The translations under genes were made by a program, and so were the position numbers. This document shows, in pieces, positions 25,443 to 34,478 of a DNA stretch of 64,000 bases. The notes below the pieces were generated by a model. It had not been told where the DNA came from and made no database searches. It saw nothing but the letters and a program-made list of their open reading frames with translations. Position 1 is the first letter of the stretch; each line of letters starts with the position of its first letter. The DNA lies in the NCBI RefSeq assembly GCF_025685625.1, contig NZ_JAGSYI010000002.1:310001-374000 (forward strand), given 5' to 3'. This DNA comes from Acidicapsa acidisoli (lineage in GTDB: Bacteria; Acidobacteriota; Terriglobia; Terriglobales; Acidobacteriaceae).

Positions 25443-26528
25443 ATGCCCAACGCAACAGAGGAAGCTCAGTCCGATGCACACCAGCATCAACCAGCCGAGA
25501 TGGAGCTTACTGTCATTGTTCCCGCGCGGAACGAAGAGGATTGTCTTGGAGCCTGCCTCGAATCACTCGTCGCTCAGTCGAATGAATTCTTCGCCCTGGG
25601 ACGCGACTGGGAACTGCTCGTTGTCGACGATGGCTCGACGGACCGCACACGCGCCATCGCTGCAGGCTTCGCCGGAGTAACCGTTCTTGACCCGGCAAAG
25701 CTCGAACGTGGCTGGACCGGCAAAGCCAACGCCTGCTGGACTGCAGCACAACGCGCTCGCGGCCAGTGGCTCCTGTTTACAGACGCCGACACGATCCACG
25801 AAGCGGGCAACCTGCGGCGGGCGATGCATGAGGCGGAGAAGCACCGTGTTGGAGTGCTTTCGTATTCGCCGAAGCAGCTTGTATCGGGTCTTTGGCAGCG
25901 AGCGCTGATGCCGCTCGTTTTCAGTGAGCTTGCGCTGGCCTACCCGCCAGAGAAAGTCTCCAATCCCGAACTACGCATTGCAGCCGCTAATGGACAATTC
26001 CTGCTGGTGAAGCGCGAGGCATACCGCACGCTGGGAGGCCACGCCGCAGTCAAAGGCGAGATCCTCGAAGACGTGGAACTCGCCTTCCTGGCCAAGCGGC
26101 GCAAAGTTGGCTTGCGCTTTCGCTATGCGGCAGACGCCCTATCGACGCGCATGTACCGCAATGTGAGCGCCATGATCGAGGGATGGACCAAGAACCTCGC
26201 GCTGCTCTTTGGCAATACGCTGATCCTGGCTGCGTGGCGTGTCCTGGATATCTTCCTGCTGATCGGCCTGCCGCTCCTGGCCTGGCGCTTCTGGAACTAC
26301 GGCGTCCGGGAGGTCCCGTGGTTCACTGCCGGATGGCTGTTGACCCTGGTGTGGCTGCGAAATCTGTGGCGCTTTTACGCCCGGGTCGCAAAATCCAATT
26401 TCCCGGCCATCGATTGCCTCGTTTCTCCGCTCGCCCTGCCTCTGTTTATCGTTTTGCTCTATCGGAGCTGGTTCCAAAACACGGTTTTGCATCGCGTGAG
26501 CTGGAAGGGCCGCATCTATCCGGCTTGA
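25443..26528 (+). CDS. family 2 glycosyltransferase with membrane C-terminus
   Basis: 361 residues from ATG 25443 with GGGAG upstream; ATG 25503 (MELTVIVPARNEE) is a possible alternative. The GT2 core shows VIVPARNEEDCL, VVDDGSTDRT (nucleotide-binding Asp), GWTGKANAC, TDADTI (the DXD metal site) and GEILEDVELAF (acceptor/base EDVEL motif), followed by three or four hydrophobic helices near residues 255-345. The GWTGKxxA and ILEDVE motifs are typical of HpnB/CrtQ-like enzymes that glycosylate hopanoids or carotenoids, but assignment to a particular lipid is not possible; no hopanoid or carotenoid genes are adjacent. Confidence 0.85.
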   Translation: MPNATEEAQSDAHQHQPAEMELTVIVPARNEEDCLGACLESLVAQSNEFFALGRDWELLVVDDGSTDRTRAIAAGFAGVTVLDPAKLERGWTGKANACWTAAQRARGQWLLFTDADTIHEAGNLRRAMHEAEKHRVGVLSYSPKQLVSGLWQRALMPLVFSELALAYPPEKVSNPELRIAAANGQFLLVKREAYRTLGGHAAVKGEILEDVELAFLAKRRKVGLRFRYAADALSTRMYRNVSAMIEGWTKNLALLFGNTLILAAWRVLDIFLLIGLPLLAWRFWNYGVREVPWFTAGWLLTLVWLRNLWRFYARVAKSNFPAIDCLVSPLALPLFIVLLYRSWFQNTVLHRVSWKGRIYPA

Positions 26529-26649
26529 GGCTCTATCCTGTAACTTCCGCCGGAAAATGTGTCCTGTTCTGTTCACTGTGGCAATTTTCCTGTTGCATTG
26601 CTGAAACCCGGCAAACACGGCGGCATCTTATTCACAGGTAAACCTGCGC

Positions 26650-27084
26650 ATGATCCTGCTGACACGACGGGCGACTTTTTCGGCCTCCCACTACTATTGG
26701 AATCCTTCCTGGTCCGAGCAGCAGAATGAAGCCGTCTTTGGCCGCTGCGCCAACCGCAACGGGCACGGCCACAACTACACCTTGGAAGTCACGGTCACAG
26801 GCACGGTAGACCCCGTGACCGGATTTGTCGTCGATCTGAAATGGCTCAAGGATGTTATAGAGGAACAGGTTATCAGCGTTTACGATCATCGCCACCTGAA
26901 CCTCGAAGTTCCCGAATTCGCTGACTCTATTCCGACCACGGAAAACATCGCAATCGCCGTCTGGAATCGGCTGGAAGTGCCTGTTGCTGAGGCAGGTGGC
27001 GCGATGCTGAGCCGCGTTCGCGTCTATGAAACGAATGACATCTTCGCTGAATATCGCGGAGAAAAGGGTGAGACGCGGATATGA
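26650..27084 (+). CDS. 6-pyruvoyl-tetrahydropterin synthase / QueD-family enzyme, paralogue 1
   Basis: 144 residues. Zinc-ligand His in FSASHYYW and the pair in NGHGHNY; catalytic Cys in FGRCANRNGHGHNY; Asp-His of the triad in YDHRHLNLEVP; terminal Glu in RVYETND. The C-x5-HGH spacing and the sentence-like TVTGTVDPVTGFVVDL match eukaryotic-type 6-pyruvoyl-tetrahydropterin synthases more than E. coli QueD. The enzyme would convert 7,8-dihydroneopterin triphosphate made by FolE. Its stop overlaps the next paralogue (ATGA at 27081), and folE follows, so this is a pterin operon. Product (tetrahydrobiopterin route, or 6-carboxypterin for queuosine) is undecided. Confidence 0.9.
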   Translation: MILLTRRATFSASHYYWNPSWSEQQNEAVFGRCANRNGHGHNYTLEVTVTGTVDPVTGFVVDLKWLKDVIEEQVISVYDHRHLNLEVPEFADSIPTTENIAIAVWNRLEVPVAEAGGAMLSRVRVYETNDIFAEYRGEKGETRI

Positions 27085-27488
27085 AGGCTTATTTCACCCG
27101 CGCTTACACGATCAGCGCCAGTCATCGGCTGCACACCGGCGCGCTCTCCGCCGAAAAGAACCTGACAGTGTTTGGTAAGTGCAACAACCCACACGGACAT
27201 GGCCACAATTACCGAATCGAAGTTACGGTCGGCGGAGAAATTGACCCGGCGACTGGCATGGTCATCAACATGGCGACACTCGATGCTGCGGTGTCCAAAA
27301 CCGTGATTGCCCGCTTCGACCACATGAATCTGAATCTCGATCCCCTCTTCGCAGAGAAGGTATCGACAACCGAGAATCTATGCATCGCAATCTTTAACCT
27401 TCTCCGCACAGCCCTGAAACCGGCCATACTGGAGAAGATCCGCATCGAAGAAACGGAAAACAACTTTTTTGAATACTCTGAAAGTTGA
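27081..27488 (+). CDS. 6-pyruvoyl-tetrahydropterin synthase / QueD-family enzyme, paralogue 2
   Basis: 135 residues, overlapping paralogue 1 by four bases. All active-site elements are kept: ISASHRLH, FGKCNNPHGHGHNY, FDHMNLNLD and IEETENNFFEY. The string GKCNNPHGHGHNY followed by GEIDPATGMVIN is close to the mammalian PTPS motif as I remember it. The two paralogues differ throughout (about 40% identical by eye), so they are an old duplication and may form a hetero-oligomer or act on different pterins. Followed after 133 bases by folE. Confidence 0.9.
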   Translation: MKAYFTRAYTISASHRLHTGALSAEKNLTVFGKCNNPHGHGHNYRIEVTVGGEIDPATGMVINMATLDAAVSKTVIARFDHMNLNLDPLFAEKVSTTENLCIAIFNLLRTALKPAILEKIRIEETENNFFEYSES

Positions 27489-27621
27489 AATGATCCATCC
27501 GTTCTTCCTGAATCAAGATCCGCTCCGCCGGGATCAGAAGCGGAGAAGGATTCAACTCCAAAGCGGCACACACGAATCAAAATCAGTGGTTTGAATTCGA
27601 AGTACAGACAAGGACACGTGA

Positions 27622-28263
27622 ATGGCGCACCCGGTGGTGGTAACGAAGACCTCTAAGTCAGCAGTCGCTCTGCAGGAAACCGACCCAGGACTGGGCGGTT
27701 ACTCAACCCAGGAACTCTACCGCGAGTTATTGAGCCGCTTCCACGAGGATCCTGACCGCGACGGTCTGCTTGCAACTCCGGGCCGGGTCGAAAAAGCCAT
27801 GAACTTTCTGACCAAGGGCTACAACCAGAACCCGACCCAGATTCTGCGTGGCGCGCTTTTCGACGTGGACTACGACGAGATGGTCATCGTCAAGGATATC
27901 GAGCTGTATTCCCTCTGCGAGCACCACATGCTTCCCTTCTTCGGACGCGCGCACGTGGCCTATATCCCCAACGGTAAAATCATTGGTCTGAGCAAGATAC
28001 CGCGACTGGTCGAGGTTTTCTCGCGCCGTTTGCAGGTGCAGGAGCGAATTACGCGGCAGATCGCGGACGCAATCCAGGAAGCCATCGAGCCCCGCGGCGT
28101 CGGCGTTGTCATTGAGGCGCGGCACATGTGCATGATGATGCGCGGAGTGGAAAAGCAGCAATCCACGACTGTGACATCCGCCATGGTCGGGTGCTTCCGC
28201 GAGCAGCAGACGCGGGCGGAGTTCCTCTCGCTCGTCCGCCAGCCGGGAAGCGGCAGCCTCTAA
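27622..28263 (+). CDS. folE: GTP cyclohydrolase I
   Basis: 213 residues. The zinc and catalytic motifs of type I GTP cyclohydrolase are complete: [33 protein letters not shown] (Cys and His zinc ligands), [20 protein letters not shown] and [11 protein letters not shown] with the second Cys, then [10 protein letters not shown]. It makes 7,8-dihydroneopterin triphosphate, the first step of folate, queuosine and tetrahydrobiopterin synthesis. Position behind two PTPS-family genes shows that at least part of its product goes to a 6-pyruvoyl/6-carboxy pterin. About 27 N-terminal residues precede the conserved domain. Confidence 0.95.
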   Translation: MAHPVVVTKTSKSAVALQETDPGLGGYSTQELYRELLSRFHEDPDRDGLLATPGRVEKAMNFLTKGYNQNPTQILRGALFDVDYDEMVIVKDIELYSLCEHHMLPFFGRAHVAYIPNGKIIGLSKIPRLVEVFSRRLQVQERITRQIADAIQEAIEPRGVGVVIEARHMCMMMRGVEKQQSTTVTSAMVGCFREQQTRAEFLSLVRQPGSGSL

Positions 28264-28739
28264 AGTCTCGCAGGATTCATAGCACCCCAGGTTTCGGGTG
28301 ACAAATACAGGCATGCCTTACGGCCATTGCATGAATATGCAACAAATCCCGGAATAAGGTCCTGCTAAACCAGTGCAGCCCATCCATTTCCAGTGTTTTG
28401 CCTCACTGCGCAGAATTACGCCTGGCCAGCGCATACTGGAAGTGGAGTTGGAAGCGTCTGCATCCTTCGTAGCATTCCCGGTTACCCCAGTTATTCACTG
28501 CTCCACCGCTGATCAGCGTCAATTCGCAGCAAAAAAGTGCGCAAAAGTAGCGTAAAACCGACGAAAATCGCGCCATAAATCAATGCTAAGTCGCTCAATA
28601 AGTTGAAGATACGCGGCAAAATGAGTACCCCCGGGGGGGGGGCATACTCCTTTTGTTCGCTTTTAGGCATTCAATGCCGTAATTTCCGATGTACGGAACG
28701 GCCGCAGCCCGCGCAATTGGAGCCGTTAAACTTAAAGGA
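28264..28739. other. intergenic region between folE and truB
   Basis: 476 bases without a convincing gene. AT content rises from about 28515. The only striking element is a C5G10 tract at 28628-28642 (separate entry). Several short GC stems occur, but none I can name as a riboswitch or small RNA. Confidence 0.4.
28625..28648. promoter_or_regulatory. C5G10 tract, CsoR-operator-like inverted repeat
   Basis: The sequence GTAC5G10CATAC has the layout of CsoR-type copper operators (TACCCC-GGGG-TA) and resembles the site in front of copZ in this window (TACCCCTGGGGGGCAT). It lies about 90 bases before truB. The ten-G run is longer than in known operators and could instead be a phase-variable or sequencing-prone homopolymer. 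It also forms a hairpin with GAGTA/TACTC arms followed by CTTTTG. Confidence 0.35.
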
Positions 28740-29621
28740 ATGAATGGGCTTCTGGTAGTTGATAAACCGGGCGGAATGACCTCGCATGACGTTGTGAGCC
28801 GCATACGTCGATTGACTGGAGAACAGTCGGTCGGGCATTTAGGTACTTTGGACCCCATGGCGACCGGCGTACTTCCCCTGCTGCTGGGTAAGTACACCCG
28901 CCTGGCGCAGTTTTTCTCGACAGCCGACAAGACGTATACGGGAACCATCCGTTTCGGTTTCGCGACCGATACATACGACGCCGAAGGCATGCCGCAGGAA
29001 CCGCTAATCAATCCCAACCTGACGCTCGACCAGGTGCGTCGCGCCGCCGCGCCATTTCGCGGCGAAATCGAGCAGATGCCGCCCGCATTTTCAGCGAAGA
29101 AGATCGGCGGAAAGCCGGCTTACAAACTAGCCCGCGAGGGCAAACCGGTCGAATTAAAGCCGAAGACGATTCACATACATCGGTTCAGCATTGATGAATT
29201 GATCGGCGACAGTGCCAGCTTCCAGATGAAGGTAAGCGCAGGCGGTTACGTGCGCTCGGTAGCGCATGAACTCGGACAGGCGCTGGGTTGCGGCGCGCAT
29301 CTCAGCAGTCTGCGGCGCACGCAAGCCGGAGTCTTCACGCTCGACCAGGCTCATACACTGGAAGCTCTCGCGGGGCCGGGTCCGGAATTGGGGTCGAGAA
29401 TCGAAGAGTCGTTCCTTCATCCCCGGACGCTGCTCCCAGAGATGCCCTGCGTCTCAGGCGACGCCATTGCACTGGGAAAACTGCGCAATGGCGGACAGGC
29501 AAATCTGGCGGAGTTTTCCGATGCGGGAGTCGTCAAGGTTTTCGACGGGCAGAAAGAGCTTGTGGCAGTCGCCAGACGCGTCGCAGGCACGCTCTTTCAG
29601 CCGCTGATGGTTCTTGGATAG
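28740..29621 (+). CDS. truB: tRNA pseudouridine(55) synthase TruB
   Basis: 293 residues from ATG 28740 (MNGLLVVDKPGGMTSHDVV), the normal TruB start, although AAAGGA directly abuts the ATG; an in-frame ATG at 28689 would add 17 residues. The catalytic Asp is in VGHLGTLDPMATGVLPLLLG; KTYTGTIRFG, MPPAFSAKKIGGKPAYKLAR and GGYVRSVAHELG follow in the family order, and a PUA-like C-terminal domain ends it. It isomerises U55 of the T-loop in elongator tRNAs. Often next to rbfA/infB, but here isolated and convergent with the tonB-like gene. Confidence 0.95.
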   Translation: MNGLLVVDKPGGMTSHDVVSRIRRLTGEQSVGHLGTLDPMATGVLPLLLGKYTRLAQFFSTADKTYTGTIRFGFATDTYDAEGMPQEPLINPNLTLDQVRRAAAPFRGEIEQMPPAFSAKKIGGKPAYKLAREGKPVELKPKTIHIHRFSIDELIGDSASFQMKVSAGGYVRSVAHELGQALGCGAHLSSLRRTQAGVFTLDQAHTLEALAGPGPELGSRIEESFLHPRTLLPEMPCVSGDAIALGKLRNGGQANLAEFSDAGVVKVFDGQKELVAVARRVAGTLFQPLMVLG

Positions 29622-29628
29622 CGGAAAC

Positions 29629-30684
29629 CTAGTAAAGCCGGAAGCGAACTTCCACGCTGACCATAACAGGAACCGGCTTACCTGTCTTCTGATCAATTGC
29701 CGGCTTGAACTTGTACTTCTGCACCGCTTCCACGGCCTTTTCGTCCAGGCCCATGCCGAGTGTCCGGGTCACATGAACATTTTGAGGATTGCCATTTGCA
29801 TCCACGATCAGGGTCACGACAACCGTGCCCTCATACTTGGCGCGGCGAGCCTCGTCGGAGAACTCGGCCTCCGGCTGGAAGATCGGCCTGGGAGCAGTAA
29901 CACCGTCGCCAACGCGGCGCAAACCGCCGCCAACATTGCCGCCTTCTCCGGGGCCATAGCCATTGCCCGAGCCGCTGCCAAGGCCGCCATTCTTGCCGGT
30001 TCCCATACCGCCGCCGGAACCCTGCCCATTGGAAGCGAGAGTAACGTTCGGCGACGAGGTCACGCCGATCAAGGGTAGCGTCGGATTGTCAGGCAGCTTG
30101 ATGTTCTTCTGCACGTCTATCGCAGGATCGATGGCCAGCTTGGGGTGCTCGATGATAGGAACCTGCGGCTGAAGGAGCGGCTTCGGGTCAATCTTCGGCA
30201 GATGACCTTTGATCGGCGGAGCTACGTCATGCGATCCGCCGCCGCCGCCGCCGCCCATCTGCCCAGATTTGGGTGTAATAGGCTTCCAGGGCGATATGTT
30301 GGCGTCAATATTGCTCAGGTTCAGCTTCTGGACGGCCTGCGAGACCTGATTGCGAAACGCAAACAGCAGCAGCGCCAGAATCCCGAGGTTCACTCCCGTA
30401 GAAATGGCGATTGCCGTCGGGCTGCGCTTGACCGCCATGCGGTCTGGCACCGGGATCGGGGTGCTGGTCAACTCCAGCGGCGGAAGCTTGACCGGAAAGA
30501 ACAGCTCGTACACATTATCGTAGAGATCGGCCCAGACCGACTTCTCTTCAAACGCCTTCCCCAGGAGGGCGTCCAATTCATGGCCGGATTCAGCGGAGTG
30601 GTTCAAATTGGTTCCACGGCCATTCAGCGATCCGGACTTGGCTGCGGTTTCGGCATCGGGCGGGTTAAGAAGATCATTTGCCAT
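29629..30684 (-). CDS. tonB: energy transducer TonB-like protein
   Basis: 351 residues. One N-terminal membrane helix at about 98-115 (GVNLGILALLLFAF) after an unusually long cytoplasmic lead of some 95 residues. The periplasmic linker is Pro-rich (PKIDPKPLLQPQVP) and Gly-rich (GMGTGKNGGLGSGSGNG). The last 85 residues form the TonB C-terminal domain: YEGTVVVTLIVDANGNPQNV, then LDEKAVEAVQKYKFKPA. It would transmit proton-motive force from ExbB/ExbD to outer-membrane receptors such as the one at 56.4 kb. No exbB/exbD adjacent. It converges on truB with seven bases between the stops. Confidence 0.88.
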   Translation of the reverse strand: MANDLLNPPDAETAAKSGSLNGRGTNLNHSAESGHELDALLGKAFEEKSVWADLYDNVYELFFPVKLPPLELTSTPIPVPDRMAVKRSPTAIAISTGVNLGILALLLFAFRNQVSQAVQKLNLSNIDANISPWKPITPKSGQMGGGGGGGSHDVAPPIKGHLPKIDPKPLLQPQVPIIEHPKLAIDPAIDVQKNIKLPDNPTLPLIGVTSSPNVTLASNGQGSGGGMGTGKNGGLGSGSGNGYGPGEGGNVGGGLRRVGDGVTAPRPIFQPEAEFSDEARRAKYEGTVVVTLIVDANGNPQNVHVTRTLGMGLDEKAVEAVQKYKFKPAIDQKTGKPVPVMVSVEVRFRLY

Positions 30685-30993
30685 AGTTGCTGCCGGTTCT
30701 CATCTCCCATAGACGTTCAGGGACGGCTCAGGGTCTCTGAATGGATCAAACCCATTCCAGCCCATTCCAGACATTATGCGGGAACTGCTGCCTCGCTGTC
30801 TTGTTCGCTGGTTCAATTCAGCTCAACGGCGCGGTCTTCCGCCAACGAAAAACCTCGCCTACTGTCCCGTCTCTTCTACCAAATGGGCCTCACTGACAAT
30901 AGACGTTACGCAGCGCCCATAGTTACCGGATTTTCTCAGGCGAGTTGTTTACACTGAAAATTGGATGATTAGCATTTGAATTTGGGAGCAAGA
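30685..30993. other. divergent region between tonB-like gene and ileS
   Basis: 309 bases. Contains a perfect tandem duplication of CCCATTCCAG at 30751-30770. A TACACT at 30950-30955 might be the ileS -10, but no matching -35 was found. I looked for a T-box leader and saw none. Confidence 0.4.
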
Positions 30994-33921
30994 ATGTCGG
31001 CTGTACCAGAACTCAAGGCAACGTTGACGCTGCCTAAAACTGATTTCCCGATGAAGGCCAACCTACCCCAGAACGAGCCGGAGAGGCTCAAACGCTGGGA
31101 ATCCCTCGACATTTACACCCAGTTGCGCAAGGCTGCCGCGGGCCGGCCCGCTTATCTGCTCCACGACGGGCCGCCCTACGCCAACGGTCCGCTGCATCTG
31201 GGCCACGCTCTGAACAAGGGCCTCAAGGATTTTGTCGTTAAGTCGAAGACGATGGCTGGCTTCGATTCCCCATATGTCCCTGGCTACGATTGCCACGGCC
31301 TGCCCATCGAAATCAAGGTAGACGAGCAGCTCGGCCGTAAGAAGCTGGAAATGCCGGCTCCAGCGGTCCTCGATGCCTGCCGCGCTTACGCGCAGAAGTA
31401 CGTCGACCTGCAAACCTCGCAATTTGAGCGGCTTGGCATCTTCGGACGCTGGCGCGATCCGTACAAGACCATGTCCCGTGACTATGAGGCCAGAACGCTC
31501 GAAACCTTCTACGGTTTTTTCGAGAAAGGCTTTGTTTACAGAGGTTTGAAGCCGGTTTACTGGTGTATCAACGACCGAACGGCCCTCGCCGACGCCGAGA
31601 TCGAATACGAACAGCACACCAGTCCATCCGTATATGTGCGATACCGGCTAACATCCGGTCTGGAAGCGTTGGGTGAAGAAGCCGCCACGGCCCTGGCTGG
31701 TCGCGAAGTGTACACAATCATCTGGACGACCACCCCGTGGACCCTGCCTGCATCGATGGCGGTAGCCTTCCATCCGAGTTTCGAATACGTTGCGCTGTCC
31801 GCAGGCCAAGAGGCCGACGCCCCGGTCTACATCGTCGCGTCGGAACTGGCCGCGTCGGTCGCGACGGCCTGCAAACTGGGCGAACCCTCTGTTCTGGCAA
31901 GATTTCCCGGGGACCGGCTCGACCGCGCGACCTTCCAGCATCCGTTCCTCGACCGCAGCATCCTCGGCGTCAATGCCGACTACGTGACTGCGGATCAGGG
32001 TACAGGCGCGGTCCACACCGCTCCATCGCACGGCGCGGACGACTTCTATACTGGCGTCCGCTACGGACTCGACGCCACCACGCGAGTCGACAATGCAGGT
32101 GTTATCCATGTAGATACCTCCGCGTGGCACGAAGCGGAATTACCGGCCTTCCACGGCAAAAAAGTCTTCGCCGCCAATCCGCTGATCATTGACCTGCTCC
32201 GCGAGCGCGGGGCTTTGATGGGGCACGAAGAGATTCGTCACTCTTATCCACATTGCTGGCGCTGCCACAAGCCGGTTATCTTCCGCGCGACGGAGCAGTG
32301 GTTTATTGGCCTGGAAACTCCGGTCCTGCGCGCCGACGGCTCGGATACGACCTTTCGCCAGCTCACCATCGAAGAGATCGGCAAGGTGAACTGGGACCCG
32401 GCCTGGGGCCAGGAACGCATCACCAACATGATTGCCACGCGGCCCGACTGGTGCATCAGCCGCCAGCGCATCTGGGGCGTGCCCATCGCCGTCTTCCTTT
32501 GTACCGGGTGCAATACGCCGGTGGAAGACGCCGCCCTGAATGCCCGCATCGTCAAGCTTTTTGAAGAACATGGCGCGGAAGCCTGGCACACGACTTCCGT
32601 AGCAGACCTGCTCCCTGCCGGAACTGTCTGTAAGAAGTGCGGGTCGACGGAATTCAGAAAAGAAACCGACATCCTCGACGTCTGGTTCGATTCCGGCTCA
32701 AGCTGGCACGCCGTGGCTGAAACTGACCGCGACCTGCGCGATATGTACAACCGGCCGGACTCGGACGGTGGCCGGACTGTGCTCTATCTGGAGGGCGGCG
32801 ACCAACATCGCGGTTGGTTCCATTCCTCGCTGTTGGCTTCGGTGGCGCTACGTGGGCGGGCTCCCTATACAAACGTGGCTACTGCGGGCTGGACGCTCGA
32901 CGAGCTTGGCCGTGCGATGTCGAAATCGCTGGGTAACGGCGTCGATCCGGTGGAGATTGCCGAAAAGATGGGCGGCGAAATCGTTCGCCTCTGGGTCGCC
33001 TCGATCGACTTTCGCGAAGACATGGCGGCCAGCGAAAACCTGATGAAGCGTTGCGCGGAGATCTACCGTAAATTGCGCAATACCTTCAAGTTTCTGCTTG
33101 GCAACCTCCACGGCTTCGATCCGGTTGCGCACCAAGTCGCTACAGCAGACCTAGAACCGCTGGACCGCTATATGCTGGCCCGCACGCGGGAACTGACCGA
33201 ACAGGTTCTGCGCTGGTACGAGGGCTTTGAATTCCATCGCATCTACCACGCAGTCAACGAGTTTGCCATTGCTGACCTGAGCGCCTTCTATCTGGATGTG
33301 CTCAAGGACCGGATGTACACCTTCGCTCCCGCGTCCCAGGCACGACGATCCGCGCAGACAGTTTTGTGGAAGATCACCGAAGCGCTGGCGCGTTTATTGG
33401 CGCCGATCCTGAGCTTCACAGCCGACGAAGTTTGGGATTATCTGCCCGCTGTCGAAGGCCGTGAGGTGAGCGTTCACCTCGCACTCTTCCCTGCTCCAAA
33501 GGACATTTATCCCGACGACCCAACGTCCCTGCTTGCGGAGTGGAAACAGATCTTCTCCGTCCGGGATGCGGCTCTGCTCGTTCTTGAGGAAGCGCGCCAG
33601 GAAAAGAGGATTGGCAAGGGGCTGGAAGCTGATTTGGAGATTCAGGCCGGAGGTAGTTTGCTTGAGCTTCTGCGCTCCCATGCGAGCGGACTCAAGGAGA
33701 TTCTCAATGTCTCTGCCGTCCGTGTCGTCGAAGGTCCTGAATTATCTGTTTCAGCCCTGCCCGCCTCCGGGACAAAATGTAACCGCTGCTGGAATTTCAT
33801 GCCGGAAGTTGCGAATTATGGACTATGGGAAAGCGTCTGTACGCGCTGCCACGGTGCGCTGAAGATGATGGGCATCGAGTCTCCAGCGGACTCGACAACC
33901 GACGGCGAGGTGAGCGCTTGA
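30994..33921 (+). CDS. ileS: isoleucyl-tRNA synthetase
   Basis: 975 residues from ATG 30994, with GGGAG seven to eleven bases upstream; a TTG 18 bases earlier is less likely. Class I signatures: HIGH box in PYANGPLHLGHALNKGLKD, the editing (CP1) domain from about residue 170 to 400 with TTPWTLPAS, and the KMSKS box in the form RAMSKSLGNGVDP, with Ala in place of the first Lys. The anticodon-binding region follows, and a C-terminal zinc ribbon CNRCWNF...CTRCHG marks it as a bacterial type 1 enzyme. Its TGA overlaps the TTG start of lspA. Confidence 0.96.
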   Translation: MSAVPELKATLTLPKTDFPMKANLPQNEPERLKRWESLDIYTQLRKAAAGRPAYLLHDGPPYANGPLHLGHALNKGLKDFVVKSKTMAGFDSPYVPGYDCHGLPIEIKVDEQLGRKKLEMPAPAVLDACRAYAQKYVDLQTSQFERLGIFGRWRDPYKTMSRDYEARTLETFYGFFEKGFVYRGLKPVYWCINDRTALADAEIEYEQHTSPSVYVRYRLTSGLEALGEEAATALAGREVYTIIWTTTPWTLPASMAVAFHPSFEYVALSAGQEADAPVYIVASELAASVATACKLGEPSVLARFPGDRLDRATFQHPFLDRSILGVNADYVTADQGTGAVHTAPSHGADDFYTGVRYGLDATTRVDNAGVIHVDTSAWHEAELPAFHGKKVFAANPLIIDLLRERGALMGHEEIRHSYPHCWRCHKPVIFRATEQWFIGLETPVLRADGSDTTFRQLTIEEIGKVNWDPAWGQERITNMIATRPDWCISRQRIWGVPIAVFLCTGCNTPVEDAALNARIVKLFEEHGAEAWHTTSVADLLPAGTVCKKCGSTEFRKETDILDVWFDSGSSWHAVAETDRDLRDMYNRPDSDGGRTVLYLEGGDQHRGWFHSSLLASVALRGRAPYTNVATAGWTLDELGRAMSKSLGNGVDPVEIAEKMGGEIVRLWVASIDFREDMAASENLMKRCAEIYRKLRNTFKFLLGNLHGFDPVAHQVATADLEPLDRYMLARTRELTEQVLRWYEGFEFHRIYHAVNEFAIADLSAFYLDVLKDRMYTFAPASQARRSAQTVLWKITEALARLLAPILSFTADEVWDYLPAVEGREVSVHLALFPAPKDIYPDDPTSLLAEWKQIFSVRDAALLVLEEARQEKRIGKGLEADLEIQAGGSLLELLRSHASGLKEILNVSAVRVVEGPELSVSALPASGTKCNRCWNFMPEVANYGLWESVCTRCHGALKMMGIESPADSTTDGEVSA

Positions 33922-34415
33922 GCGACAGACAAGCCTCACGCCTCCCTTGGCTGCTGCTGATCTCCGTTGTGGTAATTGCTCTCGATCGCTGGAGCAAAGT
34001 CTGGGTCGGGCATCACATTGAACTTGGCCACGCCATTCCGGTGATCCCGAATGTCTTCCGGATTACGCATGTGCTCAATGACGGCGCGGCCTTTTCGCTT
34101 TTCGCGGACTCAGCCTCGCCGGAGCACGTGCGATGGGTTCTGATCGGCTTTTCGACTCTCGCTGCGCTGGCCGTACTGATCGCGCTGGTGAAGCTCGGAC
34201 GAAAGTTCACATTGACAACCGCTGCTCTGGCCTTGGTGCTAGGCGGCGCAATCGGCAACGACTATGACCGCATCCGCTTTGCCTCTGTCGTCGATTTTCT
34301 TGAGGTCCACATCGTCCATTACCACTGGCCGGATTTCAATGTCGCGGACTCGGCCATCGTTACCGGCGCATGTCTTCTGTTGCTGGACGCGCTGTTGCCG
34401 AAGAAGCAAGCGTAA
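33918..34415 (+). CDS. lspA: lipoprotein signal peptidase II
   Basis: 165 residues from TTG 33918, which overlaps the ileS stop (TTGA) and has GAGGTGA five bases upstream; this start gives the usual family length. Four membrane helices: WLLLISVVVIALDRWSKVWV, VLIGFSTLAALAVLIALV, LALVLGGAIG and AIVTGACLLLLDALL. Catalytic Asp residues are in GNDYDRIRF and ASVVDFLEV; the substrate motif is LNDGAAFSLF. It cleaves signal peptides of diacylglyceryl-modified prolipoproteins, several of which are encoded in this window. The ileS-lspA arrangement is widespread in bacteria. Confidence 0.94.
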   Translation: MSDRQASRLPWLLLISVVVIALDRWSKVWVGHHIELGHAIPVIPNVFRITHVLNDGAAFSLFADSASPEHVRWVLIGFSTLAALAVLIALVKLGRKFTLTTAALALVLGGAIGNDYDRIRFASVVDFLEVHIVHYHWPDFNVADSAIVTGACLLLLDALLPKKQA

Positions 34416-34421
34416 GAAGCT

Positions 34422-34445
34422 GGGCAAGCGCACTAACGCTTGCCC
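34422..34445 (+). terminator. hairpin after lspA
   Basis: Perfect nine-base stem GGGCAAGCG / CGCTTGCCC with a six-base loop, seven bases after the lspA stop. No T run follows, so it may be an attenuating or RNA-stabilising stem rather than a full terminator. Confidence 0.45.
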
Positions 34446-34478
34446 CGTGTTCCTGCGCATGTTAACTTCGCCTCAATC

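Noticed and set aside
30685-30993. T-box riboswitch upstream of ileS
   Set aside because: No specifier loop or T-box consensus was seen; the leader is short and T-boxes are rare outside Firmicutes and Actinobacteria.
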